The notes under the pieces were generated by a model. It ran no database searches. It worked only from the letters and a program-made list of their open reading frames with translations, and was not told the DNA's origin. The position numbers and the translations under genes were made by a program. A stretch of 64,000 bases of DNA from Eulemur rufifrons (Eukaryota > Chordata > Mammalia > Primates > Lemuridae), in NCBI RefSeq assembly GCF_041146395.1, contig NC_091009.1, positions 631,001-695,000 on the forward strand, written 5' to 3'. Each line of letters opens with the position of its first letter. Position 1 is the first letter of the stretch. This document shows positions 25,160 to 38,229 of the stretch, piece after piece.

Positions 25160-27015
25160 CTAAACTTCATCCTTAACCCTAACCATAATCCTAACCCTAA
25201 ATCTCATTCTAAGACTTCTTGCTTTCTTAGAGTTTAGAAAGCCTGCAATCCTCCCATGCCATGCGTGAAAGGAGGCTCTACCACTGTGTCCTGCATGAAA
25301 CCCACGGGCCCATACCCAGAGTATGATAGAGTGGGTTCCCGGGTACAATCCCAGGCCCCTAAACTCCCACCGCCCGCCTAATGCAGACAGGGCCCATGAG
25401 CTAAGCATAAACAATACCTTTAACAGATAACCCTAACCCTGAACATAACACCCAACCCTGTTCCTATTTCTCCCCTTAACACGTAAACCTCACCTTGCCC
25501 CTAACTTTAACCTCTTATCCTAACGTTAATGCATAACCCATTTCCTGAGAACAACCCCATCCCATAATTCTAACCCTATCTCCTAGTCATCACTGTGACA
25601 CCTAATCCCTAACCCTAATCCTAAACCGCTAACCCTAACCGTAACCCTACCTACAACCCTAACACTGACAGTAACCCTTACTTCTAACCCCAACGCTATG
25701 CCTAACAAAAACCCTAACCCTTGACCCTAACCCCTAAGCCTTACCCTAACCCTTAACCCTAATCCTAATCCTAACCATTAAACCTAACCCTAGCTCTTAA
25801 AGCTAACCCTAAACCTTACCCTCACGACTGGACCTAACCCTGACACTAACCTAACACCTAACCCTAACCAGAACCCCTAAAGCTAACCCTGAACCCTATC
25901 CCTAACCCTAGCAGTAAACTTTAACCCTAAACCTAAGCCCAACCCGTAACCCTAATCCTATCCTTTTACCCTAAACTAACCCCTAAACCTAACCCCTGTA
26001 CCTCACCCTAACTATAACCCCAATCCTAATTCTAACCATACCCCTTCATAAAACACTAACTCCTAACCGCTAACCCTAACACTAACCAAAAACCCTAATC
26101 ACTAATCCCTAACCCTAACGCTTAACCTTTACCCTAACCATTAACCCTCACCTTGAATCTTAACACTGACCCTAACCTGAACCTTTAACTCTAAGCCTAA
26201 CCCTTAACCCTACAGTAAGGAAGACCCTTAATGCTAATGGGATCCCTTATGCCTAACCATAACACTACAGCTAAAAATAACCCTAACCTTTGATCCTTAA
26301 ACCTAACCCCTAACACTTACTTTAACCCCAAACCCTAACCCTAATCCTAAGCATTAAACCTAACCCTATCTCTTAACCCTAACGCTAGCCCTTACCCTAA
26401 CGCCTAGATCTAACCCTAAATCTAACCTGCCGTCTAATCCTAACCTTAAGCCCTAATGCTAACTCTAACCCTGAACCCTAAACCTATCCGTAACCCTTAC
26501 ACTAACCCTATCCGTGAACCTTAACCCTGACCCTAACCATTACCCGCACCCAAGCATTTAACCCTGACCCTACCCCTAATCCTTAATGATAACCCTAACA
26601 CTAAACCCTAACCCTAAGCCCAACACTTAACCCTAATCCTATCCCTTAACCCTAACCCTAATGCTAACGCCTAAACGTAACCCTAACCGTGACCAGTAAA
26701 CCTAACCGTAACCCCTAACACAAACCATAGCACATAACTCTAAACCTAAAACTAACCCTATCCCTAACCCTAACCCTAAACCCTAACTCTTAACCTTAAC
26801 TCTAAGCGTTAACTCTCACTCTAACCTTTAATCCTAACCCTAATCCTAATCTTCAACCCTAAACCTAACACTTAACCCTAACCCTGTACCTAACCCTAAA
26901 CCTTCATCTTAACCCTAACCGTAAACCTGAACGCGAAACCAAAGTGTAACCGTTAAACCTAAGAGTAACCTTTAACCCTAACCCTAATCCCTAACCCTAA
27001 GCCCTCACCCTAACA
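25160..27015 (-). repeat. A-type unit 9, 1856 bp
   Basis: Core has CCCAGGCCCCTAAACTCCCACC and GGCCCATGAGCTAAG. Markers ACCCTAAACTAACCCC (25971), CCGTCTAATCC (26431), CTTACACTAACCC (26497) and GAACGCGAAACC (26929) are shared with the unit at 41983, about 16.8 kb away. Confidence 0.9.
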
Positions 27016-28863
27016 CTAAACTTCATCCTTAACCCTAACCATAATCCTAACCCTAAATCTAATTCTCAGACTTCTTGCTTTCTTAGAGTTTAGAAAGCCT
27101 GCAATCCTCCCATGCCATGCGTGAAAGGAGGCTCTACCACTGTGTCCTGCATGAAACCCACGGGCCCATACCCAGAGTATGATAGAGTGGGTTCCCGGGT
27201 ACAATCCCAGCCCCCTAAACTCCCCCCGCCCGCCTAATGCAGACAGGGCCCGTGCGCTAAGCATAAACAATACCTTGAACAGATAACCCTAACCCTGAAC
27301 ATAACACCCAACCCTGTTCCTATTTCTCCCCTTAACACGTAAACCTCACCGTGCGCCTAACTTTAACCTCTTATCCTAACGTTAATGCATAACCCATTTC
27401 CTGAGAACAACCCCATCCCATAATTCTAACCCTATCTCCTAGTCATCACTGTGACACCTAATCCCTAACCCTAATCCTAAACCGCTAACCCTAACCGTAA
27501 CCCTACCTACAACCCTAACACTGACAGTAACCCTTACTTCTAACCCCAACGCTATGCCTAACAAAAACCCTAACCCTTGACCCTAACCCCTAAGCCTTAC
27601 CCTAACCCTTAACCCTAATCCTAATCCTAACCATTAAACCTAACCCTAGCTCTTAAAGCTAACCCTAAACCTTACCCTCACGACTGGACCTAACCCTGAC
27701 ACTAACCTAACACCTAACCCTAACCAGAACCCCTAAAGCTAACCCTGAACCCTATCCCTAACCCTAGCAGTAAACTTTAACCCTAAACCTAAGCCCAACC
27801 CGTAACCCTAATCCTATCCTTTTACCCTAAACTAACCCCTACACCTAACCCCTATACCTCACCCTAACTCTAACCCCAATCCTAATTCTAACCATACCCC
27901 TTCATAAAACACTAACTCCTAACCGCTAACCTTAACACTAACCAAAAACCCTAATCACTAATCCCTAACCCTAACGCTTAACCTTTACCCTAACCGTTAA
28001 CCCTCACCTTAAATCTTAACACTGACCCTAACCTGAACCTTTAACTCTAAGCCTAACCCTTAACCCTACAGTAAGGAAGACCCTTAATGCTAATGGGATC
28101 CCTTATCCCTAACCCTAACACTACAGCTAAAAATAACCCTAACCTTTGATCCTTAAACCTAACCCCTAACACTTACTTTAACCCCAAACCCTAACCCTAA
28201 TCCTAAGCATTAAACCTAACCCTATCTCTTAACCCTAACGCTAGCCCTTACCCTAACGCCTAGATCTAACCCTAAATCTAACCTACCGTCTAATCCTAAC
28301 CTTAAGCCCTAATGCTAACTCTAACCCTGAACCCTAAACCTACCCGTAACCCTTACACTAACCCTATCCGTGAACCTTAACCCTGACCCTAACCATTACC
28401 CGCACCCAAGCATTTAACCCTGACCCTACCCCTAATCCTTAATGATAACCCTAACACTAAACCCTAACCCTATGCCCAACACTTAACCTAATCCTATCCC
28501 TTAACCCTAACCCTAATGCTAACCCCTAAACGTAACCCTAACCGTGACCAGTAAACGTAACCCTAACCCCTAACACAAACCATAGCACATAACTCTAAAC
28601 CTAAAACTAACCCTAACCCTAACCCTAACCCTAACTCTTAACCTTAACATTAAGCGTTAAATCTCACGCTAACCTTTAATCCTAACCCTAATCCTAATCT
28701 TCATCCCTAAACCTAACACTTAACCCTAACCCTGTACCAAACCCTAACCCCTCATCTTAACCCTAACCGTAAAACTCAACCCGAAACCAAAGTGTAACCG
28801 TTAAACCTAAGAGTAACCTTTAACCCTAACCCTAATCCCTAACCCTAAGCCCTCACCCTAACA
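27016..28863 (-). repeat. A-type unit 10, 1848 bp (reference copy)
   Basis: A good reference unit. Core island 27065-27267 (GACTTCTTGCTTTCTTAGAG through GGGCCCGTGCGCTAAGC). Small island 28071-28106 with BamHI GGATCC at 28096. BglII AGATCT at 28262. Telomere-like filler elsewhere, with a perfect-repeat patch near 28608-28632. Nearly matches the unit at 43840 (16,824 bp away), including CCTTGAACAGATAACC and CCCCTACACCTAACCCC. Confidence 0.92.
27065..27267 (-). repeat. A core island (reference), about 203 bp, origin unknown
   Basis: The non-telomeric segment present once per A unit. It contains SmaI-type CCCGGG, GGGCCC twice and a C-rich CCCCCCGCCCGCC stretch, and is the only G-rich part of the + strand. 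On the minus strand most copies have an open frame of 84 codons spanning core and filler. It is broken by a stop in copies at 19540 and 45697 and by indels at 17657 and 32615, and its last 20 codons are simply translated telomere repeat. I do not recognise the source sequence and see no protein domain, tRNA box or promoter. Confidence 0.85.
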
Positions 28864-30730
28864 CTAAACTTCATCCTTCACCCTAACCAGAATCCTAACC
28901 CTAAATCTCATTCTCAGACTTCTTGCTTTCTTAGAGTTTAGAAAGCCTGCAATCCTCCCATGCCATGCGTGAAAGGAGGCTCTACCACTGTGTCCTGCAT
29001 GAAACCCACGGGCCCATACCCAGAGTATGATAGAGTGGGTTCCCGGGTACAATCCCAGCCCCCTAAACTCCTCCCGCCCGCCTAATGCAGACAGGGCCCG
29101 TGCGCTAAGCATAAACAATACCTTTAACAGATAACCCTAACCCTGAACATAACACCCAACCCTGTTCCTATTTCTCCCCTTAACTTGTAAACCTCACCGT
29201 GCGCCTAACTTTAACCTCTTATCCTAAAGTTAATGCATAACCCATTTCCTGAGAACAACCCCTATCCCACAATTCTAACCCTATCTCCTAGTCATCACTG
29301 TGACACCTAATCCCTAACCCTAATCCTAAACCGCTAACCCTAACTGTAACCCTACCTACAACCCTAACACTGACAGTAACCCTTACTTCTAACCCCAACG
29401 CTATGCCTAAAAAAACCCTAACCCTTGACTCTAACCCTTCACCCTAACCCCTAAGCCTTACCCTAACCCTTAACCGTAATCCTAATCCTAACCACTAAAC
29501 CTAACCCTAGCTCTTTAAGCTAACCCTAAACCTTACCCTCACGACTGGACCTAACCCTGACACTAACATAACACCTAACCCTAACCAGAACCCCTAAAGC
29601 TAATCCTGAACCCTATCCCTCACCCTAGCAGTAAACTTTAACCCTAACCTAACCCCAACCCGTATCCCTAATCCTATCCTTTTACTCTAAAACTAACCCC
29701 TAAACCTAAACCCTATACCTCACCCTAACTCTAACCCCAATCCTAATTGTAAGCATACCCCTTCATAAAACACTAACTCCTAACCGCTAACTCTAACACT
29801 AACCAAAAACCCTAATCACTAATCCCTAACTCTAACGCTTAACCTTTACCCTAACCGTTAACCCTCACCCTAAATCTTAACACTGACCCTAACCTTCACC
29901 TTTAACTCTAAGCCTAACCCTTAACCCTACAGTAAGGAAGACCCTTAATGCTAAAGGGATCCCTTATCCCTAACCCTAACACTACAGCTAAAAATAACCC
30001 TAACCTTGATCCTTAAACCTAACCCCTAACACTTACTTTAACCCCAAACCCTAACCCTAATCCTAAGCATTAAACCTAACCCTATCTCTTAACCCTAACG
30101 CTAGCCCTTACCCTAACGCCTAGATCTAACCCTAAATCTAACCTACCGTCTAATCCTAACCTTAAGCCCTAATGCTAACTCTAACCCTGAACCCTAAACC
30201 TACCCGTAACCCTTACACTAACCCTATCCGTGAACCTTAACCCTGACCCTAACCATTACCCGCACCCAAGCATTTAACCCTGACCCTACCCCTAATCCTT
30301 AATGATAACCCTAACACTAAACCCTAACCCTAAGCCCAACACTTAACCCTAATCCTATCCCTTAACCTAACCCTAACCCTAATGCTAACCCCTAAACGTA
30401 ACCCTAACCGTCACCAGTAAACCTAACCCTAACCTCGAACACAAACCATAGCACATAACTCTAACCCTAAAACTAACCATAACCCTAACCCTAAACCCTA
30501 ACTCTTAACCTTAACCCTAAGCGTTAACTCTCACGCTAACCTTTAATCCTAACCCTAATCCTAATCTTCAACCCTAAACCTAACACTTAACCCTAACCCT
30601 GTACCAAACCCTAACCCCTCATCTTAACCCTAACCGTAAACCTCAACCCTAAACGAAAGTGTAACCGTTAAACCTAAGAGTAACCTTTAACCCTAACCCT
30701 AATCCCTAACCCTAAGCCCTCACCCTAACA
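28864..30730 (-). repeat. A-type unit 11, 1867 bp
   Basis: Header CTTCATCCTTCACCC. Carries CCTTCACCTTT (29892), AACCTTGATCC (30003), CCTCGAACAC (30433) and AAACGAAAGTG (30651). This marker set links it to the unit at 13896 (8 units left) and, for the first two, to units at 45697 and 62342. Confidence 0.9.
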
Positions 30731-32614
30731 CTAAACTTCATCCTTCACCCTAACCATAATCCTAACCCTAAATCTATTTCTCAGACTTCTTGCTTTCTTA
30801 GAGTTTAGAAAGCCTGCAATCTTCCCATGCCATGCGTGAAAGGAGGCTCTACCACTGTGTCCTGCATGAAACCCACGGGCCCATACCCAGAGTATGATAG
30901 AGTGGGTTCCCGGGTACAATCCCAGCCCCCTAAACTCCCCCCGCCCGCCTAATGCAGACAGGGCCCGTGCGCTAAGCATAAACAATACCTTTAACAGATA
31001 ACCCTAACCCTGAACATAACACCCAACCCTGTTCCTATTTCTCCCCTTAACACATAAACCTCACCGTGCGCCTAACTTTAACCTCTTATCCTAACGTTAA
31101 TGCATAACCTATTTCCTGAGAACAACCCCTATCCCATAATTCTAACCCTTTCTCTTAGTCATCACTGTGACACCTAATCCCTAACCCTAATTCTAAACCG
31201 CTAACCCTAACCGTAACCCTACCTACAACCCTAACACTGACAGTAACCCTTACTTCTAACCCCAACGCTATGCCTAACAAAATCCCTAACCCTTCACCCT
31301 AACCCTTCACCCTAAACCCTAAGCCTTACCCTAACCCTTAACCCTATTCCTAATCCTAATCATTAAACCTAACCCTAGCTCTTAAAGCTAACCCTAAACC
31401 TTACCCTCACGACTAGACCTAACCCTGACACTAACCTAACACCTAACCCTAACCAGAACCCCTAAAGCTAACCCTGAAGCCTATCCCTAACCCTAGCAGT
31501 AAACTTTAACCCTAAACCTAAGCCCAACCCGTAACCCTAATCCTATCCTTTTACCCTAATACTAATCCCTAAACCTAACCCCTATACCTCACCCTAACTC
31601 TAACCCCAATCCTAATTCTAACCATACCCCTTCATAAAACACGAACTCCTAACCGCTAACCCTAACACTAACCAAAAACCCTAATCACTAATCCCTAACC
31701 CTAACGCTTAACCTTTACCCTAACCGTTAACCCTCACCCTAAATCTTAACACTGACCCTAACCTTAACCTTTAACTCTAAGCCTAACCCTTAACCCTACA
31801 GTAAGGAAGACCCTTAATGCTAATGGGACCCATTATCCCTAACCCTAACACTACATCTAACAATAACCCTAACCTTTGATCCTTAAACCTAACCCCTAAC
31901 ACTTACTTTAACCCCAAACCCTAACCCTAATCCTAAGCATTAAACCTAACCCTATCTCTTAACCCTAACGCTAGCCCTTACCCTAACGCCTAGATCTAAC
32001 CCTAAATCTAACCTACCGCCTAATCCTAACCTTAAGCCCTAATGCTAACTCTAACCCTGAACCCTAAACCTACCCGTAACTCTTAACACTAACCCTATCC
32101 GTGAACCTTAACCCTGACCATAACCATTACCCGCACCCAAGCATTTAACCCTGACCCTACCCCTAATCCTTAATGATAACCCTAACACTAAACCCTAACC
32201 CTAAGCCCAACACTTAACCCTAATCCTATCCCTTAACCCTAACCCTAACAGTAACCCTAATGCTAACCCCAAAACATAACCCTAACCGTCACCAGTAAAC
32301 CTAACCCTAACCTCTAACACAAACCATAGCACATAACTCTAACCCTAAATCGAACCCTAACCCTAACCCTAACCCTAAACCCTAACTCTTAACCTTTACC
32401 CTAAGCGTTAACTCTCACGCTAACCTTTAATCCTAACACTAATCCTAATCTTCAACCCTAAACCTAACACTTAACCCTAATCCTGTACCTAACCCTAACC
32501 CCTCATCTTAACCCTAAACGTAAACCTCAACCCGAAACCAAAGTGTAACCGTTAAACCTAAGAGTAACCTTTAACCCTAACCCTAATCTCTAACCCTAAG
32601 CCCTCACCCTAACA
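30731..32614 (-). repeat. A-type unit 12, 1884 bp (BamHI site lost)
   Basis: Complete unit with GCAATCTTCCCATGCC in the core. The small island reads AATGGGACCCATTATCC near 31824, removing the BamHI site. The tail (CTAACAGTAACCC near 32245, CTAAATCGAACCC near 32345) matches the tail of the unit at 21411. Confidence 0.9.
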
Positions 32615-34500
32615 CTAAACTTCAACCTTAACCCTAACCATAATCCTAACCCTAAATCTAATTCTCAGACTTCTTGCATTCTTAGAGTTTAGAAAGCCTG
32701 CAATCCTCCCATGCCATGCGTGAAAGGAGGCTCGGAGGCTCTACCACTGTGTCCTGCATGAAACCCACGGGCCCATACCCAGAGTATGATAGAGTTGGTT
32801 CCCAGGTACAATCCCAGCCCCCTAATCTCCCCCCACCCGCCTAATGCAGACAGGGTCCGTGCGCTAAGCATAAACAATACTTTTAACAGATAACCCTAAC
32901 CCTGAACATAACACCCAACCCTGGTCCTATTTCTCCCCTTAACACGTAAACCTCAACCTAGGTCTAACATTAACTTCTTATCCTAACGTTAATGCATAAC
33001 CCATTTTCTGAGAACAACCCCTATCCCATAATTCTAACCCTATCTCCTAGTCATCACTGTGACACCTAATCGCTAACCCTAATTCTAAACCGCTAATCCT
33101 AACCGTAACCCTACCTTCAACCCTAACACTAACAGTAACCCTTACATGTAACCCCAACGCTATGCCTAAGAAAATCCCTAACCCTTGACCCTAACCCTTC
33201 ACCCTAACCCCTAAGCCTTACCTTAATCCTTAACCCTAATCCTAATCCTAACCATTAAACCTAACCCTAGCTCTTAAAGCTAACCCTAAACCTTACCCTC
33301 ACGACTAGACCTAACCCTGACACTAACCTAACACATAACAATAACCAGAACCCCTAAACCGAACCCTGAACCCTATCCCTAACCCTAGCAGTAATCTTTA
33401 ACCCTAAACCTAAGCCCAACCCGTAACACTAATCCTATCCTTTTACCCTAAAACTAACCCCTATACCTAACCCCTATACCTCACCCTAACTCTAACCCCA
33501 ATCCTAATTCTAACCATACCCCTTCATAAAACACTAACTCCTAACCAATAACCCTAACACTAGCCAAAAACCCTAATCACTAATCCCTAACCCTAACACT
33601 TAGCCTTTACCCTAACCGTTAACCCTCACCCTAAATCTTAACACTGACCCTAACCTGAACCTTTAACTCTAAGCCTAACCCTTAACCCTACAGTAAGGAA
33701 GACCCTTAATGCTAATGGGATCCCTTATCCCTAACCCTAACACTACAGCTAAAAATAACCCTAACTTTTGATCCTTAAACCTAACCCCTAACACTTACTT
33801 TAACCCCAAACCCTAACCCTAATCCTAAGCATTAAACCTAACCCTATCTCTTAACCCTAACGCTAGCCCTTACCCTAAAGCCTAGATCTAACCCTAATTC
33901 TAAACTACCGCCTAATCCTAACCTTAAGCCCTAATGCTAACTCTAACCCTGAACCCTAAACCTACCCGTAACCCTTAACACTAACCCTATCCGTGAACCT
34001 TAACCCTGACCCTAACCATTACACGCACCCAAGCATTTAACCTTGACCCTAACCCTAATCCTTAATGATAACCCTAACCATAAACCCTAACCCTAAGCCC
34101 AACACTTAACCCTAATCCTATCCCTTAACCCTAACCCTAACCCTAATGCTAACCCCTAAACGTAACCCTAACCGTGACCAGTAAACCTAAACCTAACCTC
34201 TAACACAAACCATAGCACATAACTCTAACCCTAAAACTAACACTAACGCTAATCCTAACCCTAAACCCTAACTCTTAACCTTAACCCTAAGCGTTAACTC
34301 TCACCATAACCTTTAATCCTAACCCTAATCCTAATCTTCAACCCTAAACCTAACACTTAACCCTAACCCTCTACCAAACCCTAACCCCTCATCTTAACCC
34401 TAACCGTAAACCTCAACCCGAAACCAAAGTGTAACCGTTAAACCTAAGAGTAACCTTTAACCCTAACCCTAATCCCTAACCTTGAGCCCTCACCCTAACA
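32615..34500 (-). repeat. A-type unit 13, 1886 bp (8-bp core duplication)
   Basis: The core contains GGAGGCTC twice in direct succession (32726-32733, 32734-32741), which shifts the incidental reading frame. Further private changes are AGAGTTGGTTCCCAGG and CCTAATCTCC. The post-core stretch is unusually divergent (CTCAACCTAGGTCTAACATT near 32952). Tail markers match the unit at 17657. Confidence 0.9.
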
Positions 34501-36370
34501 CTAAACTTCATCCTTAAGCCTAACCAGAATCCTAACCCTAAATCTAATTCTCAGACTTCTTGCTGTCTTAGAGTTTAGAAAGCCTGCAATCCTCCCATGC
34601 CATGCGTGAAAGGATGCTCTACCACTGTGTCCTGCATGAAACCCACGGGCCCATACCCAGAGTATCATAGAGTGGGTTCCCGGGTACAATCCCAGCCCCC
34701 TAAACTCACCCCGCCCGCCTAATGCAGACAGGGCCCGTGCGCTAAGCATAAACAATACCTTCAACAGATAACCCTAACCCTTAACATAACACCCAACCCT
34801 GTTCCTATTTCTCCCCTTAACACGTAAACCTCACCGTGCGCCTAACATTTACCTCTTATCCTAACGTAAATGCATAACCCATTTCCTGAGAAAAACCCCT
34901 ATCCCACAATTCTAACCCTATCTCCTAGTCATCACTGTGACACCTAATCCCTAACCCTAATTCTAAACCGCTAACCCTAACTGTAAACCAACCTACAACA
35001 TTAACACTGACAGTAAACCTTACTTCTAACCCCAACGCTATGCCTAACAAAAACCCTAACCCTTGACCCTAACCCTTCACCCTAACCCCTAAGCCTTACC
35101 CTAACCCTTAACCCTAAGCCTAATCCTAACCATTAAACCTAACCCTAGCTCTTATAGATAACCCTAAACCTTACCCTCAGACTAGACCTAACCCTGACAC
35201 TAACCTAACACCTAACCCTAACCAGAACCCGTAAAGCCTAGCCTGAACCCTATCCCTAACCCTAGCAGTAAATTTTAACCCTAAACCTAAGCCCAACCCG
35301 TAACCCTAATCCTATCCTTTTACCCGAAAACTAACCCCTAAACCTAACCCCTATACCTCACCCTAACTCTAACCCCAATCCTAATTCTAACCATACCCCT
35401 TCATAAAACACTAACTCCTTACCGCTAAGCCTAACACTAACGAAAAACCCTAATCACTAATCCCTAACCCTAACGCTTAACCTTTACCCTAACCGTTAAC
35501 CCTCACCCTAAATCTTAACACTGACCCTAACCTGAAACTTTAACTCTAAGCCTAACCCTTAACCCTACAGTAAGGAAGACCCTTAATGCTAATGGGATCC
35601 CTTATCCCTAACCCTAACACTAAAGCTAAAAATAACCCTAACCTTTGATCCTTAAACCTAACCCCTAACACTTTCTTTAACCCCACACCCTAACCCTAAT
35701 CCTAAGCACTAAACCTAACCCTATCTCTTAACCCTAACGCTAGTCCTTACCCTAACGCCTAGATCTAACCCTAAATCTAACCTACCGCCTAATCCTAACC
35801 TTAAGCCCTAATGCTAACTCTAACCCTGAACCTTAAACCTACCCGTAACCCTTAACACTAACCCTATCCGTGAACCTTAACCCTGACCCTAACCATTACC
35901 CGCACCCAAGCATTTAACCCTGACCCTACCCCTAATCCTTAATGATAACCCTAACACTAAACCCTAACCCTAAGCCCAACACTTAACCCTAATCCTATCC
36001 CTTAACCCTAACCCTAATGCTAACCCTAAACTTAACCCTAACCGTGACCAGTAAACCTAAACCTAACCTCTAACACAAACCATAGCACATAACTCTAACC
36101 CTAAAACTAACCCTAACCCTAACCCTAACCCTAAACCCTAACTGTTAACCTTAACCCTAAGCGTTAACTCTCACGCTAACCTTTAATCCTAACCCTAATC
36201 CTAATCTTCAACCCTAAACCTAACACTTAACCCTTACCCTGTACTAAACCCTAACCCCTAATCTTAACCCTAACTGTAAATCTCAACCCTAAACCAAAGT
36301 GTAACCGTTAAACCTAAGAGTAACCTTTAACCCTAACCCTAATCCCTAACCCTAAGCCCTCACCCTAACA
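34501..36370 (-). repeat. A-type unit 14, 1870 bp
   Basis: Apparently mosaic. The header resembles the unit at 23295 (TTGCTGTCTTAG). The early body resembles 13896 and 62342 (AACGTAAATGCAT, CCCACAATTC, CAACATTAACACTG). The middle resembles 19540 (ATAGATAACCC, AAAGCCTAGCCTGAACC near 35233). Confidence 0.88.
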
Positions 36371-38229
36371 CTAAACTTCATCCTTAAGCCTAACCATAAC
36401 CCTACTCCTAAATCTAATACTCAGACTTATTGCTTTCTTAGAGTTTAGAAAGCCTGCAATCCTCCCATGCCTTGCGTGAAAGGAGACTCTACCACTGTGT
36501 CCTGCATGAAACCCACGGGCCCATACCCAGAGTATGATCGAGTGGGTTCCCGGGTACAATCCCAGCCCCCTAAACTCCCCCAGCCCGCCTAATGCAGACA
36601 GGGCCCGTGCGCTAAGCATAAACAATACCTTTTACAGATAACCCTAACCCTGAACATAACACCCAACCCTGTTCCTATTTCTCCCCTTAACACGTAAACC
36701 TCACCGTGCGCCTAATATTTACCTCTTATCCTAACGTTAATGCATAACCCATTTCCTGAGAACAACCCCTATCCCATAATTCTAACCCTATCTCCTAGTC
36801 ATCACTGTGACACCTAATCCCTAACCCTAATTCTAAACCGCTAACCCTAACCGTAACCCTACCTACAACCCTAACACTGACAGTAACCCTTACTTCTAAC
36901 CCCAACGCTATGCCTAACAAAAACCCTAACCCTTGACCCTAACCCTTCACCCTAACCTCTAAGCCTTACCCTAATCCTAATCCTAACCATTAAACCTAAC
37001 CCTAGCTCTTAAAGATAACCCTAAACCTTACCCTCACGACTAGACCTAACCCTGACACTAACCTAACACCTAACCCTATCCAGAACCCCTAAAGCCTAGC
37101 CTGAACCCTATCCCTAACCCTAGCAGTAACATTTTAACCCTAAACCTAAGCCCAACCCGTAACCCTAATCCTATCCTTTTACCCGAAAACTAACCCCTAA
37201 ACCTAACCCCTATACCTCACCCTAACTCTAACCCCAATCCTAATTCTAACCATACCCCTTCATAAAACACTAACTCCTAACCGCTAAGCCTAACACTAAC
37301 CAAAAACCCTAATCACTAATCCCTAACCCTAACGCTTAACCTTTACCCTAACCGTTAACCCTCACCCTAAATCTTAACACTGACCCTAACCTGAAACTTT
37401 AACTCTAAGCCTAACCCTTATCCCTACAGTAAGGAAGACCCTTAATGCTAATGGGATCCCTTATCCCTAACCCTAACAGTACAGCTAAAAATAACCCTAA
37501 CCTTTGATCCTTAAACCTAACCCCTAACACTTACTTTAACCCCAAACCCTAACCCTAATCCTAAGCATTAAACCTAACCCTATCTCTTAACCCTAACGCT
37601 AGCCCTTACCCTAACGCCTAGATCTAACCCTAAATCTAACCTACCGCCTAATCCTAACCTTAAGCCCTATTGCTAACTCTAACCCTGAACCCTATACCTA
37701 CCCGTAACCCTTAACACTAACCCTATCCGTGAACCTTAACCCTGACCCTAACCATTACCCGCACCCAAGCATTTAACCCTGACCCTACCCCTAATCCTTA
37801 ATGATAACCCTAACACTAAACCCTAACCCTAAGCCCAACACTTAACCCTAATCCTATCCCTTAACACTAACCATAATGCTAACCCTAAACTTAACCCTAA
37901 CCATGACCAGTAAACCTAAACCTAACCTCTAACACAAACCATAGCACCTAACTCTAAACGTAAAACTAACCCTAACCCTAACCCTAACCCTAAACACTAA
38001 CTCTTAACCTTAAACCTAAGTGTTAACTCTCACGCTAACCTTTAATCCTAACCCTAATCCTAATCTTCAACCCTAAACCTAACACTTAACCCTAATCCTG
38101 TACCAAACCCTAACCCCTCATCTTAACCTTAACCGTAAATCTCAACCCTAAACCAAAGTGTAACCGGTAAACCTAAGAGTAACCTTTAACCCTAACCTTA
38201 ATCCCTAACCCTAAGCCCTCACCCTAACA
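36371..38229 (-). repeat. A-type unit 15, 1859 bp
   Basis: Core carries CCTTGCGTGAAAGG, GATCGAGTGG and CCCCCAGCCCGCC like the unit at 21411, plus private AGACTTATTGC and AAAGGAGACTC. A short CCCTTAACCCTAA step is missing before AATCCTAATCC near 36970. Confidence 0.9.

Noticed and set aside
27065..27267. Core island as a tRNA, snRNA or other structured RNA gene
   Set aside because: I could find no A/B-box pair, cloverleaf-compatible arms or Sm-type signals; the only Pol III boxes seen are in the two Alus.
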